The position numbers were made by a program, and so were the translations under genes. The notes under the pieces were generated by a model. That model was not told the origin of the DNA and searched no databases. It saw nothing but the letters and a program-made list of their open reading frames with translations. From Macrotis lagotis (taxonomy: Eukaryota; Chordata; Mammalia; Peramelemorphia; Peramelidae), in NCBI RefSeq assembly GCF_037893015.1, contig NC_133661.1, positions 246,089,503 to 246,153,502 of the forward strand: a DNA stretch of 64,000 nucleotides, read 5' to 3'. Positions 1 through 21,465 of this stretch are shown piece by piece; the stretch's first letter is position 1, and every line of letters begins with the position of its first letter.

Positions 1-118
1 AGCCTCAGACACTTAATAATTACCCAACTGTGTGACCTTGGGCAAGTCACTTAACCCAATTGTCTTGAAAAAAGCAAAAAGAAAGAAAGAAAGAAAAAGA
101 AAGAAAGGAAGGAAAAGG
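1..118 (+). repeat. Marsupial SINE, 3' end, with A/G-rich tail
   Basis: It begins inside the SINE (cctcagacacttaataatt, ...cttgggcaagtcactt). It ends in an expanded aaag/gaaa tail at 66-118. Confidence 0.9.
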
Positions 119-119
119 A

Positions 120-330
120 GTTTTAAAGAAAACCCATCTTGAGTTCATCTTTCTGCCAAGAGATGATTCATTATCAGTCCTCTGGAACTGAGCATGATTA
201 TCACATTCATCAGAATTCTTAAATCTTGAAGTTGTTTTTCTATATGATATGATTATTGTAAAAATTGTTCTAGTTCGGCTCATTTCATTTTGCTTCATTA
301 AGTCTTCACAGAGATCCTGTCCCTAAGAGA
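120..330 (-). repeat. L1 fragment
   Basis: The plus strand carries the antisense of a marsupial L1 3' region (tcagtcctctggaactgagc and a ttctagttcggctcatttc block). Other copies are in VIPAS39 introns. Confidence 0.55.
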
Positions 331-621
331 TAAGAAATGGGGCAATGTCTTAATCTGGGCTGGAGTACACCTCCCCCCAACACCTTGTTCTTGACAAACT
401 TGGGGGGAGAAAGTATGTAGTATAGGGATTCCATAGAAGTCTTTCAATGGAGAAATTAGAAACTTTTGATGATTTGTGTGGTTGCAGATTCAATCATTAA
501 GCATTTCTAAAGGACTTCTTTGTGCCAGATACTGTACTCCCAGTCAGCCAATGAGCATTTATTTATTGAGTGCTTACTATGTTCCAAGTAATAGTTTTAA
601 AAAGTTTTTAAAAATCAATGA

Positions 622-983
622 TACATCCTAACAGCAACATGGGGGTGATGATTAATCTTGATGGTCATGCTTATTTCATCAGTGCAACTATCAGGGAGAA
701 TTTGGGGCTGTCTGCAATGGAGAATACCATCTGTATCCAGATAAAGAACCATGGAGTTTGAACAAAGTTCAAGGACTATTCCCTTTAATTTAGGGGGAAA
801 AAACTGATATCTTATTGTCTGATCTTGTTATCTCTTATACTTTATGTTTCTTCTTTAAGGATATGATTGCTCTCTCATCACACTCAATTTGGATCAATGT
901 ACAACATGGACACAATGTAAAGACTGACATTTTTTGGGGGGGAGGAATTGTAAAACTCAAAATAAATAAAATCTTTAATTTAA
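622..983 (+). mobile_element. Retrotransposon 3' end inserted in L2, 12 bp TSD
   Basis: Perfect 12 bp direct repeats aaaaatcaatga at 610-621 and 984-995 flank a segment ending in an A-rich tail with aaaataaataaaatcttt. L2 sequence resumes after it. A second fragment of the same family is at 1750-1927. I cannot name the family; a LINE-mobilised 3' end fits. Confidence 0.7.
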
Positions 984-1749
984 AAAAATCAATGAAAAAT
1001 ACTCTTTACAAAAGGCAAAATTTGTCCCAGCTTTCAAGGAACTCACAATCTAATGGGAGAGACAATAAGATAAATAATATACAGGAAGAGAGTCCTGGAA
1101 CATAGTCCTCAAAAACACTTACTATTAATAGGTATGACCTGGACAATGAGTGTGACTGGAAAGGAAAGAGAGGTGCCTATCATTGTACAAATATGATATA
1201 GACAGGATAAATTGGAGATAGCAGAGAGAAAGTGCTAGCATTAAGGGGAATCAGGAAAGGTTTCTTGTAAAAGGTGAGATTTTAGCTAAAACTTGAAAGA
1301 AGCCAGGGAAGTTAAAAAGTAGAGATGAGTAGGCAGGAAATTCCAGGCACTGGGACAGTCAGCAAAAGTGCATAGAGTTAGGACAGAGAGTGTTTTGTAT
1401 GAGGAACAACATTGGTCAGTGGCTTGCAGATGATGTTGGTGAGGGGAGAGGCCTCTGGAAAGGCCAGAGAGCTATATTACTAAAGGTTTTGAATGCTAGA
1501 TAGAGAATTTAATAGAATAGAATAGAAAACCACTGGAGTTTATTTATTGGATCTGTATTGTAGGAAAAACAATTTGACAGTTGGTAGAGGATGTTTGAAA
1601 AGAGGAAAGACTTGAGGCAAGCAGACCAACAAGTAGACTATTATCCAGGTATGAAGTGATAAAGACCTGGATTATCACATTATCACATTATCAGCATTAT
1701 CACAAGAGAGAAGGAAATATATATTAGGATAGTTTTAGAAGGCATGAGG

Positions 1750-1927
1750 GGCAACACATTCAATTCTGATCAGTGTATAGCATGGAAACAATATAAAGAC
1801 TTTCAGACTGCCTTCTGTGGGGGGTGGAGGGAGGGAAGTGAGATTAGAGGACAAATTGTAAAATTCAATAAAAATAATAAGAAAAAACCCTAGAAAGTTG
1901 AGGAATAAATGGAATTTCCCTAAAAAA
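1750..1927 (+). mobile_element. Second copy of the same retrotransposon 3' end, 11 bp TSD
   Basis: Repeats aaggcatgagg at 1739-1749 and 1928-1938 flank it. It shares catggaaacaatataaagac and the G-rich plus A-rich 3' end with the copy at 622-983. Confidence 0.7.
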
Positions 1928-2250
1928 AAGGCATGAGGAATTGTGTAAGCCTATAACTGACAGAATAGTATTTCCTGGATAGGAATAGGAAAATTTGGAA
2001 GAGGGGAAGATTTTGAGGGAAGTAACAAATTTAACTTTGAACATATTAAGTTTAAGATAGCTTTAAGACATCTAGTTCAAGATGTCCATAATTAGTTAAA
2101 GCTGTGAATATGGAGATTGGGAGGTAATTGATTTGAGAATCATTAGCATAGAGAGGATAATTGAATATATAGGAGTTGATGAGATTACTAAGATAAATAA
2201 TATACAGGGAGAAGAGAGTCCAGATATAGTCCTCAGAAGTACTTAACATT

Positions 2251-2470
2251 GAGGTGGCTAGGGGCAGCTAGGTGGCATAGTGGATAAAAAAACCTAAAAA
2301 GAAAAAAATAGAATAAATGCTTTAGGGGCGGCTAGTGGATAAAGCACTGGCCTTGGACTCAGGAGTACCTGGGTTCAAATCTGGTCTCAGACACTTAATA
2401 ATTACCTAGCTGTGTGGCATTGGGCATGCCACTTAACCCCATTGCCTAGTAAAAACAAACAAACAAAAAA
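2251..2470 (+). mobile_element. Composite SINE insertion (truncated head plus full copy), 12 bp TSD
   Basis: Direct repeats gtacttaacatt at 2239-2250 and 2471-2482 enclose a SINE head (2261-2287), an A-rich spacer, and a full SINE (2325-2470). The surrounding L2 sequence is otherwise continuous. Confidence 0.75.
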
Positions 2471-2879
2471 GTACTTAACATTAACAGGTATGACCTGGAC
2501 AACAAGTGTGAGTGGACAAGAAAGAGAGGTGCCTATAGTAGACAACTTTCTCAGTGAGTTTAGCCCTAAAATGACAGAGAGATATGGAATAAAAGCTATC
2601 AAGGCTGGATGGATCAAGTGAACATTTTTTAAGGATAAGGGAGATTTTGGCATATTTGTTGGTAGTAGGGAAGTAGCCAGAATATGAGGAGAGAATGAAG
2701 ATAGTGAAGGAGTAGGGATGATAGAGAGGACAATCTGATGGAAAAGATAAGTTGGAATGGAATCATTTGTACATGTAGCTGAGTAGGGCCTTGGCAAGAA
2801 AGAACCTTTTTATATGAGACAGTGTAAAGGAAGAAAGAGTGGCAGAAAGCATATAATGATTCCTTCTGTTTCCTTTTTA

Positions 2880-3265
2880 CAGTCCTCTTCCACCCTCATG
2901 GTTGAATCCTGAGCCTTCCTCTCTTCTCCCTCTATTCTACTTCATTTAATGAGTTTATCTTCCATGGATTCAATTTCCATTCCTATACTGATAATTCTCA
3001 AATCGACCTATCCTGTGCCAAACTCTTTTCTGACCTCGAATCTTACATCTCCAAAAACTTTTCAGAAATCTTAAAATGGTTGTCCAGTAGACATTTTAAC
3101 TCAATATGCCCAAATCCCAACTCACTGTAAATCCTCCCCATCATTCTCTCTCCTTTTACTGTAGAGGGAAACATCATTGTCCTAGTCCCTCAGATTTGCA
3201 AGCAAGGAGTCCACATATTCCTCCCACATCCATACAATCTTTTGCCAAGACCTGGCTATTTCACT
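2880..3265 (+). repeat. L2 LINE fragment, reverse-transcriptase C-terminal region
   Basis: The frame near 3106 reads MPKSQLTVNPP...HHSLSF and then a DLQARSPHIPPTSIQSFAK-like stretch. This resembles the L2 ORF2 segment after the RT core. It is old and interrupted by stops. Confidence 0.6.
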
Positions 3266-3269
3266 TTTA

Positions 3270-3425
3270 CATCTTTGGATGTAATAGGGAGTCATTGAAG
3301 TCTATCGAGTAAGGGGGGGGGTGATGTAGTTGGACCTTTGCTTTAGGAAATGGTTGAATGGAGGATGGATTGAAATTCATCAGCAAGCTTATTGGAGTAA
3401 TCTAGACAAAAGGTGATAGGGTCAC
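3270..3425 (-). repeat. L2 LINE fragment
   Basis: The plus-strand text (aatagggagtcattgaagtc, ...gacctttgctttaggaaatg) is antisense L2 body, in the opposite orientation to the preceding fragment. Confidence 0.55.
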
Positions 3426-3504
3426 ACAGAGCTTCATGAAGTCATTTTAAGTTTTTTCTTCTCTGCCAAATCTCTCCTAAATTCGACCATTATCATGTTA
3501 TTTT

Positions 3505-3685
3505 GAAGCAGCTAGGTAGCACATTGAATACAAAGATGGGCCTGGAGTCAAGAAGACCTGAGTTTGAATCTTATCTCAGTCACTTACTAGTCACCACTTG
3601 ATCTCTCACAGTCTCACTTTCCTTTTGTGCAAAATGGAGATACTATTAGCATTCACCTCATAGGATTATTGAGAGGGTCAATTAA
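3505..3685 (+). repeat. Old CORE-SINE
   Basis: A diverged head (gaagcagctaggtagcac), B box (gagtttgaatct), and a MIR-like tail (ctcactttcc...aaatggagatac). Confidence 0.6.
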
Positions 3686-4029
3686 GAACTTCTAACTTGT
3701 TATTTATGTGGACTCCCTGTGAAATTTCTGGATAGAAATTCTTTGGAGCTAGTCTAAGGGATATAGATAAAAACCTTGAAATCACAAAGGAGGGTGGCAT
3801 GTATGTAGGGAGGTGGAGATAGGACTGGGGCATGTGTTGGGGGATAATATCAGAAATGATGAAGAAGACAATATCAACAACTATTGAGGATACAGGCAAA
3901 ATGATAGAATGCTGAGGCTAAAAAAGGAGAATCAGAAAAGAAACTAGCTAAGATTCTTTTTCTGATATTGAGTACTGGTTGGATGAGATGATACAGGGGT
4001 CTCTTCCAGCTGAAATTTCTGCTTCTGGG

Positions 4030-4440
4030 GTATGTGGGAGAGGTGAAGAATATAGAAGAGATGAGAAGGGAGAGGAAAGAAGGGAAGGGATGGTGTTGTG
4101 GGAGGGAGGAGAAATGGGATAGAAGTTTGGGATGGAAAATAAAAGTAGGATAAAGATATGGGAAAGAAAAATGATAGGATGGGGTTGTAGAAGGAGAGAG
4201 AAAATTGGGGAATAGAGAAGAGAGATGGGATTGATATGGGAGGGATAGAAACAGATTGAATGGGATAGGAAGGAATGAGATGTGATGTATGGGGGTAAAG
4301 AGGATGGGATGGAGGCTCTGGGGGTAGAATGGTAGTGGGACAGGAGGAGACAGATGGGAATGGAGAGAGACAAGATAGGGTTGGAGGAGGGAGGAGAGAG
4401 ATGGAATAGCATAAATGTTGGGGGAGAGAGGGAGTAGAAA
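4030..4440 (+). repeat. Purine-rich degenerate minisatellite
   Basis: About 400 bp almost free of C on this strand, built from irregular gggatrgaa / gagatggga units. The opposite strand is open through most of it only because it is pyrimidine-rich; I do not call a gene. Confidence 0.75.
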
Positions 4441-4815
4441 TGAGAAGTTTCTAAAGCAGCTTGTCTCTTACCATAATGACTCTTTTAAGCTTTTGAGTTC
4501 AGATTCTTCTATGTCAAATGCCCAGTATACACAGTAACCTGAGGCAAAGCAATGTACAACTCACTCTGATGGTCCTGGGTAGTGGTGGATGGCATTTGGA
4601 AAGGTGATTTTCAGAACCAGACAGTGCATAGTACCAAGAACTACTCAGACTTCCTGTCTCCTTGTACCTTTTCTCAAATCCTTCTCCTCTTCCTCCTCCT
4701 CCTCAGGGATTCTGAGGATGCCTAGCAGGAAGGGAGAGGACCAAATCACTGTCTTTTGGAGTAGTATTATTGTTAATAATAGTGGTGACAGTTTGGTGAC
4801 AGTTAGGGGAAAGGA

Positions 4816-4990
4816 GGGGCGGCTAGGTGTTGCAGTGGATAAAGCACCGACCCTGGAGTCAGGAGTACCTGGGTCCAAATCCTGTCTCAGACACTTAATA
4901 ATTACCTAGCCATGTGGCCTTGGGTAAGCCACTTAACCCCATTGCCTTGCGAAAACCCCCTAAAAAACAAACAAACAAAAAAAACAAGAC
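4816..4990 (+). mobile_element. Young marsupial SINE, 11 bp TSD
   Basis: Perfect repeats aggggaaagga at 4805-4815 and 4991-5001 flank a full-length SINE with an A-rich tail (caaacaaacaaaaa). Confidence 0.9.
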
Positions 4991-5663
4991 AGGGGAAAGG
5001 AAATTGGACTAGGAGCAATATGCCTGAGCTCTAGTTGTGACTGTGCCTCTATGTGATCCTGAGCAAATCATTTAACCTCACTGGGCTTTAGTTTCTTCAT
5101 CTATATTATGCTAGATGATCTCTTAAATTCCATTTCCATACCTAATATTCTACAGTTGACTGATTGCTTTGTTTAACATTTGTTGAGTTTCTTCTGTTAT
5201 GTCAAGACACTGTGTGTTTCTACTGGATCAAAGAATTTACTACTGAGATTAGAAAGCACCTCTATGTCAAAGGCAGAATCATTTTCCCTTTTTCATTCTT
5301 CATAATGAGTGAATTCTGAAAATCATCATTATACCTTTCATGAATATAGTTTCTTATAATTTTCAAAGCTCTTTCACTTTCATCATAGTACTTTAATTTG
5401 ATTTAATCCCCACAGTTCTTCAAAGTAGATTCAGCAGATTCCTGTTTTACAAAGGAGGAAACTGAGACACAAGACCTTTACAGAAATTATCAAAGATCAT
5501 TCCATGAGTTAGTAGTAGGGGTTAGAATTAGATTTTAGCATCCTTATTCCAAATCTAGTATTTTCAACACCATCTGAGTCAGCCATCACTGACTTTATTA
5601 TCACCTCTGCTCTATAGGAGACATACTTTGACCATGTTCCTGACCACTTCTTCATTCCCTCAG

Positions 5664-16096
<10,433 letters not shown>

Positions 16097-16401
16097 CCAA
16101 AGGGTCAGGGAAACCCAAAAGATGGAGAACAGATGGAGGCTTGGTTTTGTCTCTGGTGGCTGGGCCAGAGGAGATGGGGTCCTGTTGGCTGCTCCCTAGG
16201 AATATCTGGACAAGGGTAGGGTAAGAACACCTCACAATTGGGGTATCTATGCCAAGCTGCTCAATGGGGGAGGGTTTTTCCTGGCATCTCTGACCCTTGC
16301 ATTTTTTTCCTCCCAGTTTAGTGGAGTGAGAAGTCTCAGAGAGAACTCTCAGTTGATTTTCTTCACCTGTCACTTTCTTGTTTGGAATATGAAGGTGAAA
16401 A

Positions 16402-16451
<50 letters not shown>

Positions 16452-17790
16452 TAGACAGAGACACAGAGATAACAGAGTGAGTAAAAGGTTGATCTTAAAC
16501 CAGCACATCCTTGGGTTCTGGTTGGAGAAAAGGGGCATGTCATTCAAAAAGCCCTTGATAGCCTTGTGGATTCACCTCTGCCATCTTCCATCTTCTCTCT
16601 CTCTTCTCCCATTGCAAGGAGACTTTCAATTTTCCTCTCATTCCCAGGTTTCTATATCCTTATCATATTAGGACACAAGCTTTGGCATAATCCCAACCAG
16701 ACTACAGTTTTTTTGGGAATAGGGTTGGGAGCTTAAGACTTGTTTGATGAATTTTAGGAGTGGCTCAGTTGAACTAGAGATAAGCACCTTCATCTCTAAT
16801 GACTCCCTGAGGATTTGGAGAATGATTGAGGGCCAGTTGAGGACAACCCAGTCACTCAGATTTGTCCAATCCCATGTTTTCTCTCTCTCCTTTCCAAGGC
16901 TGGTGAGCATTATTGCCACTACCAGCCATCTCTAGGACAATTATTTTTGTTTTAGCCAGCTCTGTATTGAGTCATATACCTCATTCATGCTCCCCACCCC
17001 TCCCCCAAGAGTCTGCCTATGCTATCAACCTCCCATTTCCCCTAATAAGGTAATAGATTAGATATTTACCTCTGGTGCTTGGAGGTAATGCTGTGTGGGC
17101 ATCTGGACAGGAAGAATAATGCAAGATGCCAAGCATCTTCAACCCACAGCATGCTTGTGATAGATTCATGAACTACCCACTTGTGTCAATAATTCCTTAT
17201 TTGCATCAAAGCAATCCCACAGGGACATTAAAGTCTGAAGCAGGTATATGACTTTGATATGTTGGGAGGAGGAAAGGTGATAAAAACTGGATTGATTGGA
17301 TAATGGTTAGGGAAATGGTTCCCAACTGGGGAAGAGGAGAAGTGGATTATCATGCCTGTCCCAACCCCTGCACTCCATTCTAGTGATATTTTTTTTCCCA
17401 GTCCCACTTCCACAGTGAAGGATGTGAAGGCCTGCATATGATTGGATGTCAAAACAGGGCAGGAATGAAGGGCACATCTCATAGCTACAAAACCCAGGAT
17501 GAGGCTTTAGTTGACTTAGAATGGTGTAGAAATCTCTTACTACATTGCTATTCCCCTCCCTACAACTAAGAGCCCCTCACTCTCCAATGTTTTACTCCAG
17601 CTTAGTGTACTCCTCTTTTCCATCCTGGGTTGCAATGTCTTGTAGATGCTATCTGTGTTAACCTGATTCAGTTCCAGTTGTCACTTGTTACCAGGTTCTT
17701 TGGAGGGTAGGGAAGAGTGCAAAGGGGACTCTGAGCTGCAATGGGATCTTTTTTGGATCTTCAGCAATAAAGCACTTTATTTGATACCAC
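16097..17790 (+). other. ISM2: ISM2 3' UTR with poly(A) signal
   Basis: No reading frame continues after the stop. An AATAAA at 17766-17771, followed by T/G-rich sequence, is the likely poly(A) signal, giving a UTR of about 1.7 kb. A perfect (TG)24 microsatellite lies at 16403-16450. The cleavage site is inferred. Confidence 0.7.
16403..16450 (+). repeat. (TG)24 microsatellite in the ISM2 3' UTR
   Basis: Forty-eight bases of uninterrupted TG, about 310 bp after the ISM2 stop codon. Confidence 0.95.
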
Positions 17791-18559
17791 TGCCTGGTAG
17801 TGGTATCAGTGGGAGGAATCCTTATTAAGCCTCTTGGGAGGGCACTGAAAGGAAGCTCTCATAAAGGGTTGCTTATAAGGGTTTACAGGGAGATGTGAGC
17901 AGGATGGGACAATCCAAAGACAATTTGTTCTTTGGTTCCTGAAACCCTTCTTGCACGTTAACAGACAAGCATGGGAGGCAAGGAGAGAGGACCATCAGAA
18001 CATCATGCATTTAGCAAATTCATCAAAATGTGGCCTAATACACAGAGTACTCTTTTTTCTTTCTCTACTCATATGCATCTGAATCATGCAAATATGCAAA
18101 TTGATTTACTTTGCTGCATTAGAGAGTGCTCAGCCAGGACAGCATTGGGGCTTGCCTGGAATTCCCTCAGTCTTCTCAGCTGCCCCTACACCTGCTCCTT
18201 CTTAGGCTGGGGTGAGATGAAAGAATGTTGACTGTCAGGGCTGCCACTGGCCCTGTAATATGACCTACAAAGAGCCAGGCCAGCTATGTAGGGATTGTCT
18301 CTCTGGGCTCTTCCAGAAGGTCCTATGAGAAATTTTTTCATCTCTGATATTGGGAACTATTGTCCCATGGCCTCTTCCTTGTCTTACTTTTTTCTTCACT
18401 TGAAAACTGACAATTCATTTGGCTACTAAATTTTGAGTCTGGTCCCTGTATCCTAAGCAAATTTGTAGAGGACTACTCTAGGGTCCAAAGCATGTACTCC
18501 TAATTATATAGGGGGTGGCTGCCCCCATTTCACAGATCCTTTTGTCAGAGAAGGGCCCT

Positions 18560-18800
18560 CTAAGCAATAACTTAAATTTATATAGCACTCACTATGTTAT
18601 ATGCACTATACTAAGCACTTTACAGTTATCTCATTTGATCTTCATAACAATCATGGGGCTATTATTATGCCCATTTTAAAAATGAGGAAACCAAGGCAAA
18701 TAGATTAAATGACTTGCCCAGGGTCACACAACTAATAAGTGTTTGAAACCAAATTTGAATTCAGGTCTTACCAACTCCAGGCCCTGGGTTCTAGCCTCTA
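18560..18800 (-). repeat. MIR/Ther-type CORE-SINE
   Basis: The plus strand carries atttatatagcactcacta, aaaatgaggaaaccaaggc, gacttgcccagggtcacac and ccaactccaggccctgg, the antisense of the old CORE-SINE. Comparable minus-strand copies lie at 5360-5600, 8575-8740, 12975-13135, 28115-28310, 35736-35940, 36095-36310 and 57150-57370. Confidence 0.75.
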
Positions 18801-20369
18801 GTTGACACAACTAAGACCAGTTTCAGGTTATAATTTCTTCCTTGCCATTTTTTATAGAATAAATTCTAACAGCATTATAGGAAGAGACTTTGAAGATTCT
18901 CCCTCATTAGAAAGCCCAGAAAGAAAACGTGATTTGTTTTGTCACTGGGTAAATATGAATGGTTGGCAGAACTAAAATAGTACTCTGGATTCCTGACTAG
19001 CATTCTCTCCTCTGTATAATATTTATAACTCTTGGTACTTGGTGGGGGGGGGGGGAATTGTACAGTCAAGAACAATGAAACATTATAATCTCTGAAGAAT
19101 TGGAGTTGAAGATCACCCCAAGGACCAGGGAGAAGATGCATTGGGTACCTGAACAAACTGCAATCATTGAAGAAATGTATGATAGAAAGATATGCCAGTT
19201 GTGTGAGAGGGAGTCATAATGATATCAAGATGTCAAGAGAATTCAAGTAACCCAGCATGTTGGGTGAACCTCCCAAGGAGAATTTACTGGGAAGCCATTG
19301 TTAAGGGTTGCACAGGGCGGGCAGGCATGAATTGGTTGTGATGTGTATCACCAGAGGTCATATCAATGAGATTTCAAGAGCTAAATTCAGTATTGTTGCT
19401 TGGACAAGAGAACAGGAGGATAAATTGGGAAGGAATAAGGGAAGGTGTATTCTTCAGTCAGCAAGGCTGCCCCCTGGAGTTTTGCCGGCTAGATACATGT
19501 TTGATACATTACACAAGATATATTACACAAGACAGGTGTTTGCTGGAAGGTGATTTTCTCATTGAATGTTCTTTTTGTCTCATGAACTGGCAACACTAGC
19601 AACAAAGACATCTTATGACTGAAAAATGTGATATCTTGTGATAATCAGTTTGCAACACTATCCCCTTGTAAATTGAAACATTGTTAGTTTCCACTATGCC
19701 AAGTTCTGATTTATTGGTGAAATGTGATTTCATCAGTTCAAAGAATCACAAATATGGAACGATAAGTAAATAATAAATAATCTTAGTCTTGACTGGGGGC
19801 ACTAAAAGAATAAGTGATTTGTCTATAGACCAAACTAAATGTAATTTGTGAAATGGGACACATTAAATTGCTACCAGGTCAAATCACTGGCAAGAGAAAT
19901 TGAACCCCAAGTGGTGAGAACCATGATGAGGTTGGGGTTGGGTAGGACTTTAAAGTGATTATCCAAGACAAGAAAAGACAACAGATGATACAAAAGGGCT
20001 TCTAGGTAAGAACAGCACCTGTGCTTGAGGTGAAATGGGAATGGAGTTTTATAGAACCTGCAAAAGGGGGCATTGCCAAGAGAGTCTGGTTTAAAGCTAA
20101 CTCCCAGAGAAGAGGGTTGTGGAATCAGATACATTTCCTTACTTCACCACCACTACTTCAATGTGTTTTAGCAAAAAAACCTCATTAATCCCACCTTTGA
20201 CTAAACAAACATTTTCTCTCTCTGTTCAAATCAAATGTCTGAGATTGCTGACACTGTGATGCTGGACAAATCACTTAACCTGAGTTCCAGTCACATCCAT
20301 AAAATGGGAGAATGATTGGACTACATGGCTGCTAAAAACTAGTATGATTGTTGAAAATCACTCAATCAA

Positions 20370-20521
20370 GGGGCGGCTAGGTGGCACAGTGGATAAAACA
20401 GTGGCCCTGGAGTCAGGTTCAACCTGGGTTCAAATCCGGTCTCAGACACTTAATAATTACCTAGCTGTGTGGCCTTGGGCAAGCCACTTAACCCCATTTA
20501 CCTTGCAAAAAAACTAAAAAA
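20370..20521 (+). mobile_element. Young marsupial SINE, 16 bp TSD
   Basis: Perfect repeats aaaatcactcaatcaa at 20354-20369 and 20522-20537 flank a full SINE (ggggcggctaggtggcac) in intergenic DNA. Confidence 0.92.
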
Positions 20522-21289
20522 AAAATCACTCAATCAAACAACTGCTGTCTGGTAATGACTCCCAAAACTGTTTCAGTAAATCTTTTGAGAAAATTTGCTC
20601 TTTCAAAAAACCTGGGCTTGATACTGTCCAATTAGTTCTCTATTAGACATGGATGGAGACCTCCTTTCTCCTAAGAGCTAATTTTCAAAAATCCATTGGA
20701 TTCTTTCCATCTCCCAAATACAAAAATTCCTTTCTTTCAAAACCTTCTTTCCTCCTTCACCTCTTCGAACCTCCAAGAAGATGAAGCTGTTTCCTTCCCT
20801 GAGTCCTCTATTTTAATTGGATTTTCATATTGAATTATCTGTTTAGGATTTGAAAATTGACTAGATTCATATCAGAATTACAGTTCTGATATAGGACACA
20901 AGGTAGCTCCTTTTAACTTTTGAGAAAAAGAAATGGGCTTTTTTGGTTTTGGGATTGGATATTCATATTAAACATAGATACACCATTTGTTTTATATCTT
21001 TTAGGTACACTGGTTAGCCTTCCAGATTATTTGAGTATCATAGGGCAAAGGTACAGCTTTTTGTTCACTAGGGTAATCTAACCAGGAAGATGATGTGGGT
21101 AGGGTTAGGGACTAGTGCCCTGAGCTCTTCTTTATAAAGAGCTTATTTGTAACTTTTCTTCAAGAGGTTGTCAGTGTGGAGGATACCAATGCTGATACTC
21201 CAAAAGCCCTTGAGATACTGTTTCACTTGGAGGTCCAGTCTCCACATCCAAAGATCTTAGTTAGTTCCTGACACCTTTTTGTATCATTT

Positions 21290-21465
21290 TATGGTTGTTC
21301 GGTCATTTCAGTCCTGTCTGATTATGACCTCATTTGGAGTTTTCTTGGCAAAGATTACTAGAGTGGTTTGCCATTACCTTCTCTAGCTAAATTTACAGAT
21401 GAGGAAACTGAGGCAAACAAGGTTAATCACACTGCTAGTTGAGGTCAGATTTGAACTTAGGCAGA
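21290..21465 (-). repeat. SINE with a second type of 3' module
   Basis: Its plus strand reads ttcggtcatttcagtcctg, gttttcttggcaaagatta, gagtggtttgccatt. This is the reverse complement of the module seen on the plus strand at 13200-13310 and 60060-60150 (ggcaaaccactcc, tttgccaag, gagtcagacatgactg). Confidence 0.65.

Larger units (their letters stand above)
484..2780 (-). repeat. Long L2 LINE copy, interrupted several times
   Basis: The plus strand opens with the antisense of the L2 3' end (gagcatttatttattgag...cttactatgt) at 484-600. It continues through L2 body sequence (caggaaattccaggcactgg, gttttgaatgctagatagag, aacatattaagtttaag) into reverse-transcriptase-region sequence near 2580-2700. 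Three insertions split it: 622-983, 1750-1927 and 2251-2470. The copy is old and A/T-drifted. Confidence 0.75.
1..5663 (+). other. Probable ISM2 intron 1, repeat-filled
   Basis: I see no coding exon here. The stretch holds a SINE end (1-118), an L1 fragment (about 120-330), a large minus-strand L2 (484-2780) with nested insertions, a plus-strand L2 (2880-3265), an old SINE (3505-3685), a purine-rich tract (4030-4440), a young SINE (4816-4990) and MIR-like sequence (4998-5165, 5360-5600). Calling it intron 1 assumes that the signal-peptide exon is upstream. Confidence 0.6.

Noticed and set aside
3948-4412. Minus-strand open frame of 154 codons, Ser/Pro/Leu-rich
   Set aside because: A by-product of the purine-rich tract; no start context, no family match.
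4589-4909. Plus-strand open frame of 106 codons in ISM2 intron 1
   Set aside because: It runs into a SINE and has no resemblance to an isthmin signal-peptide exon.
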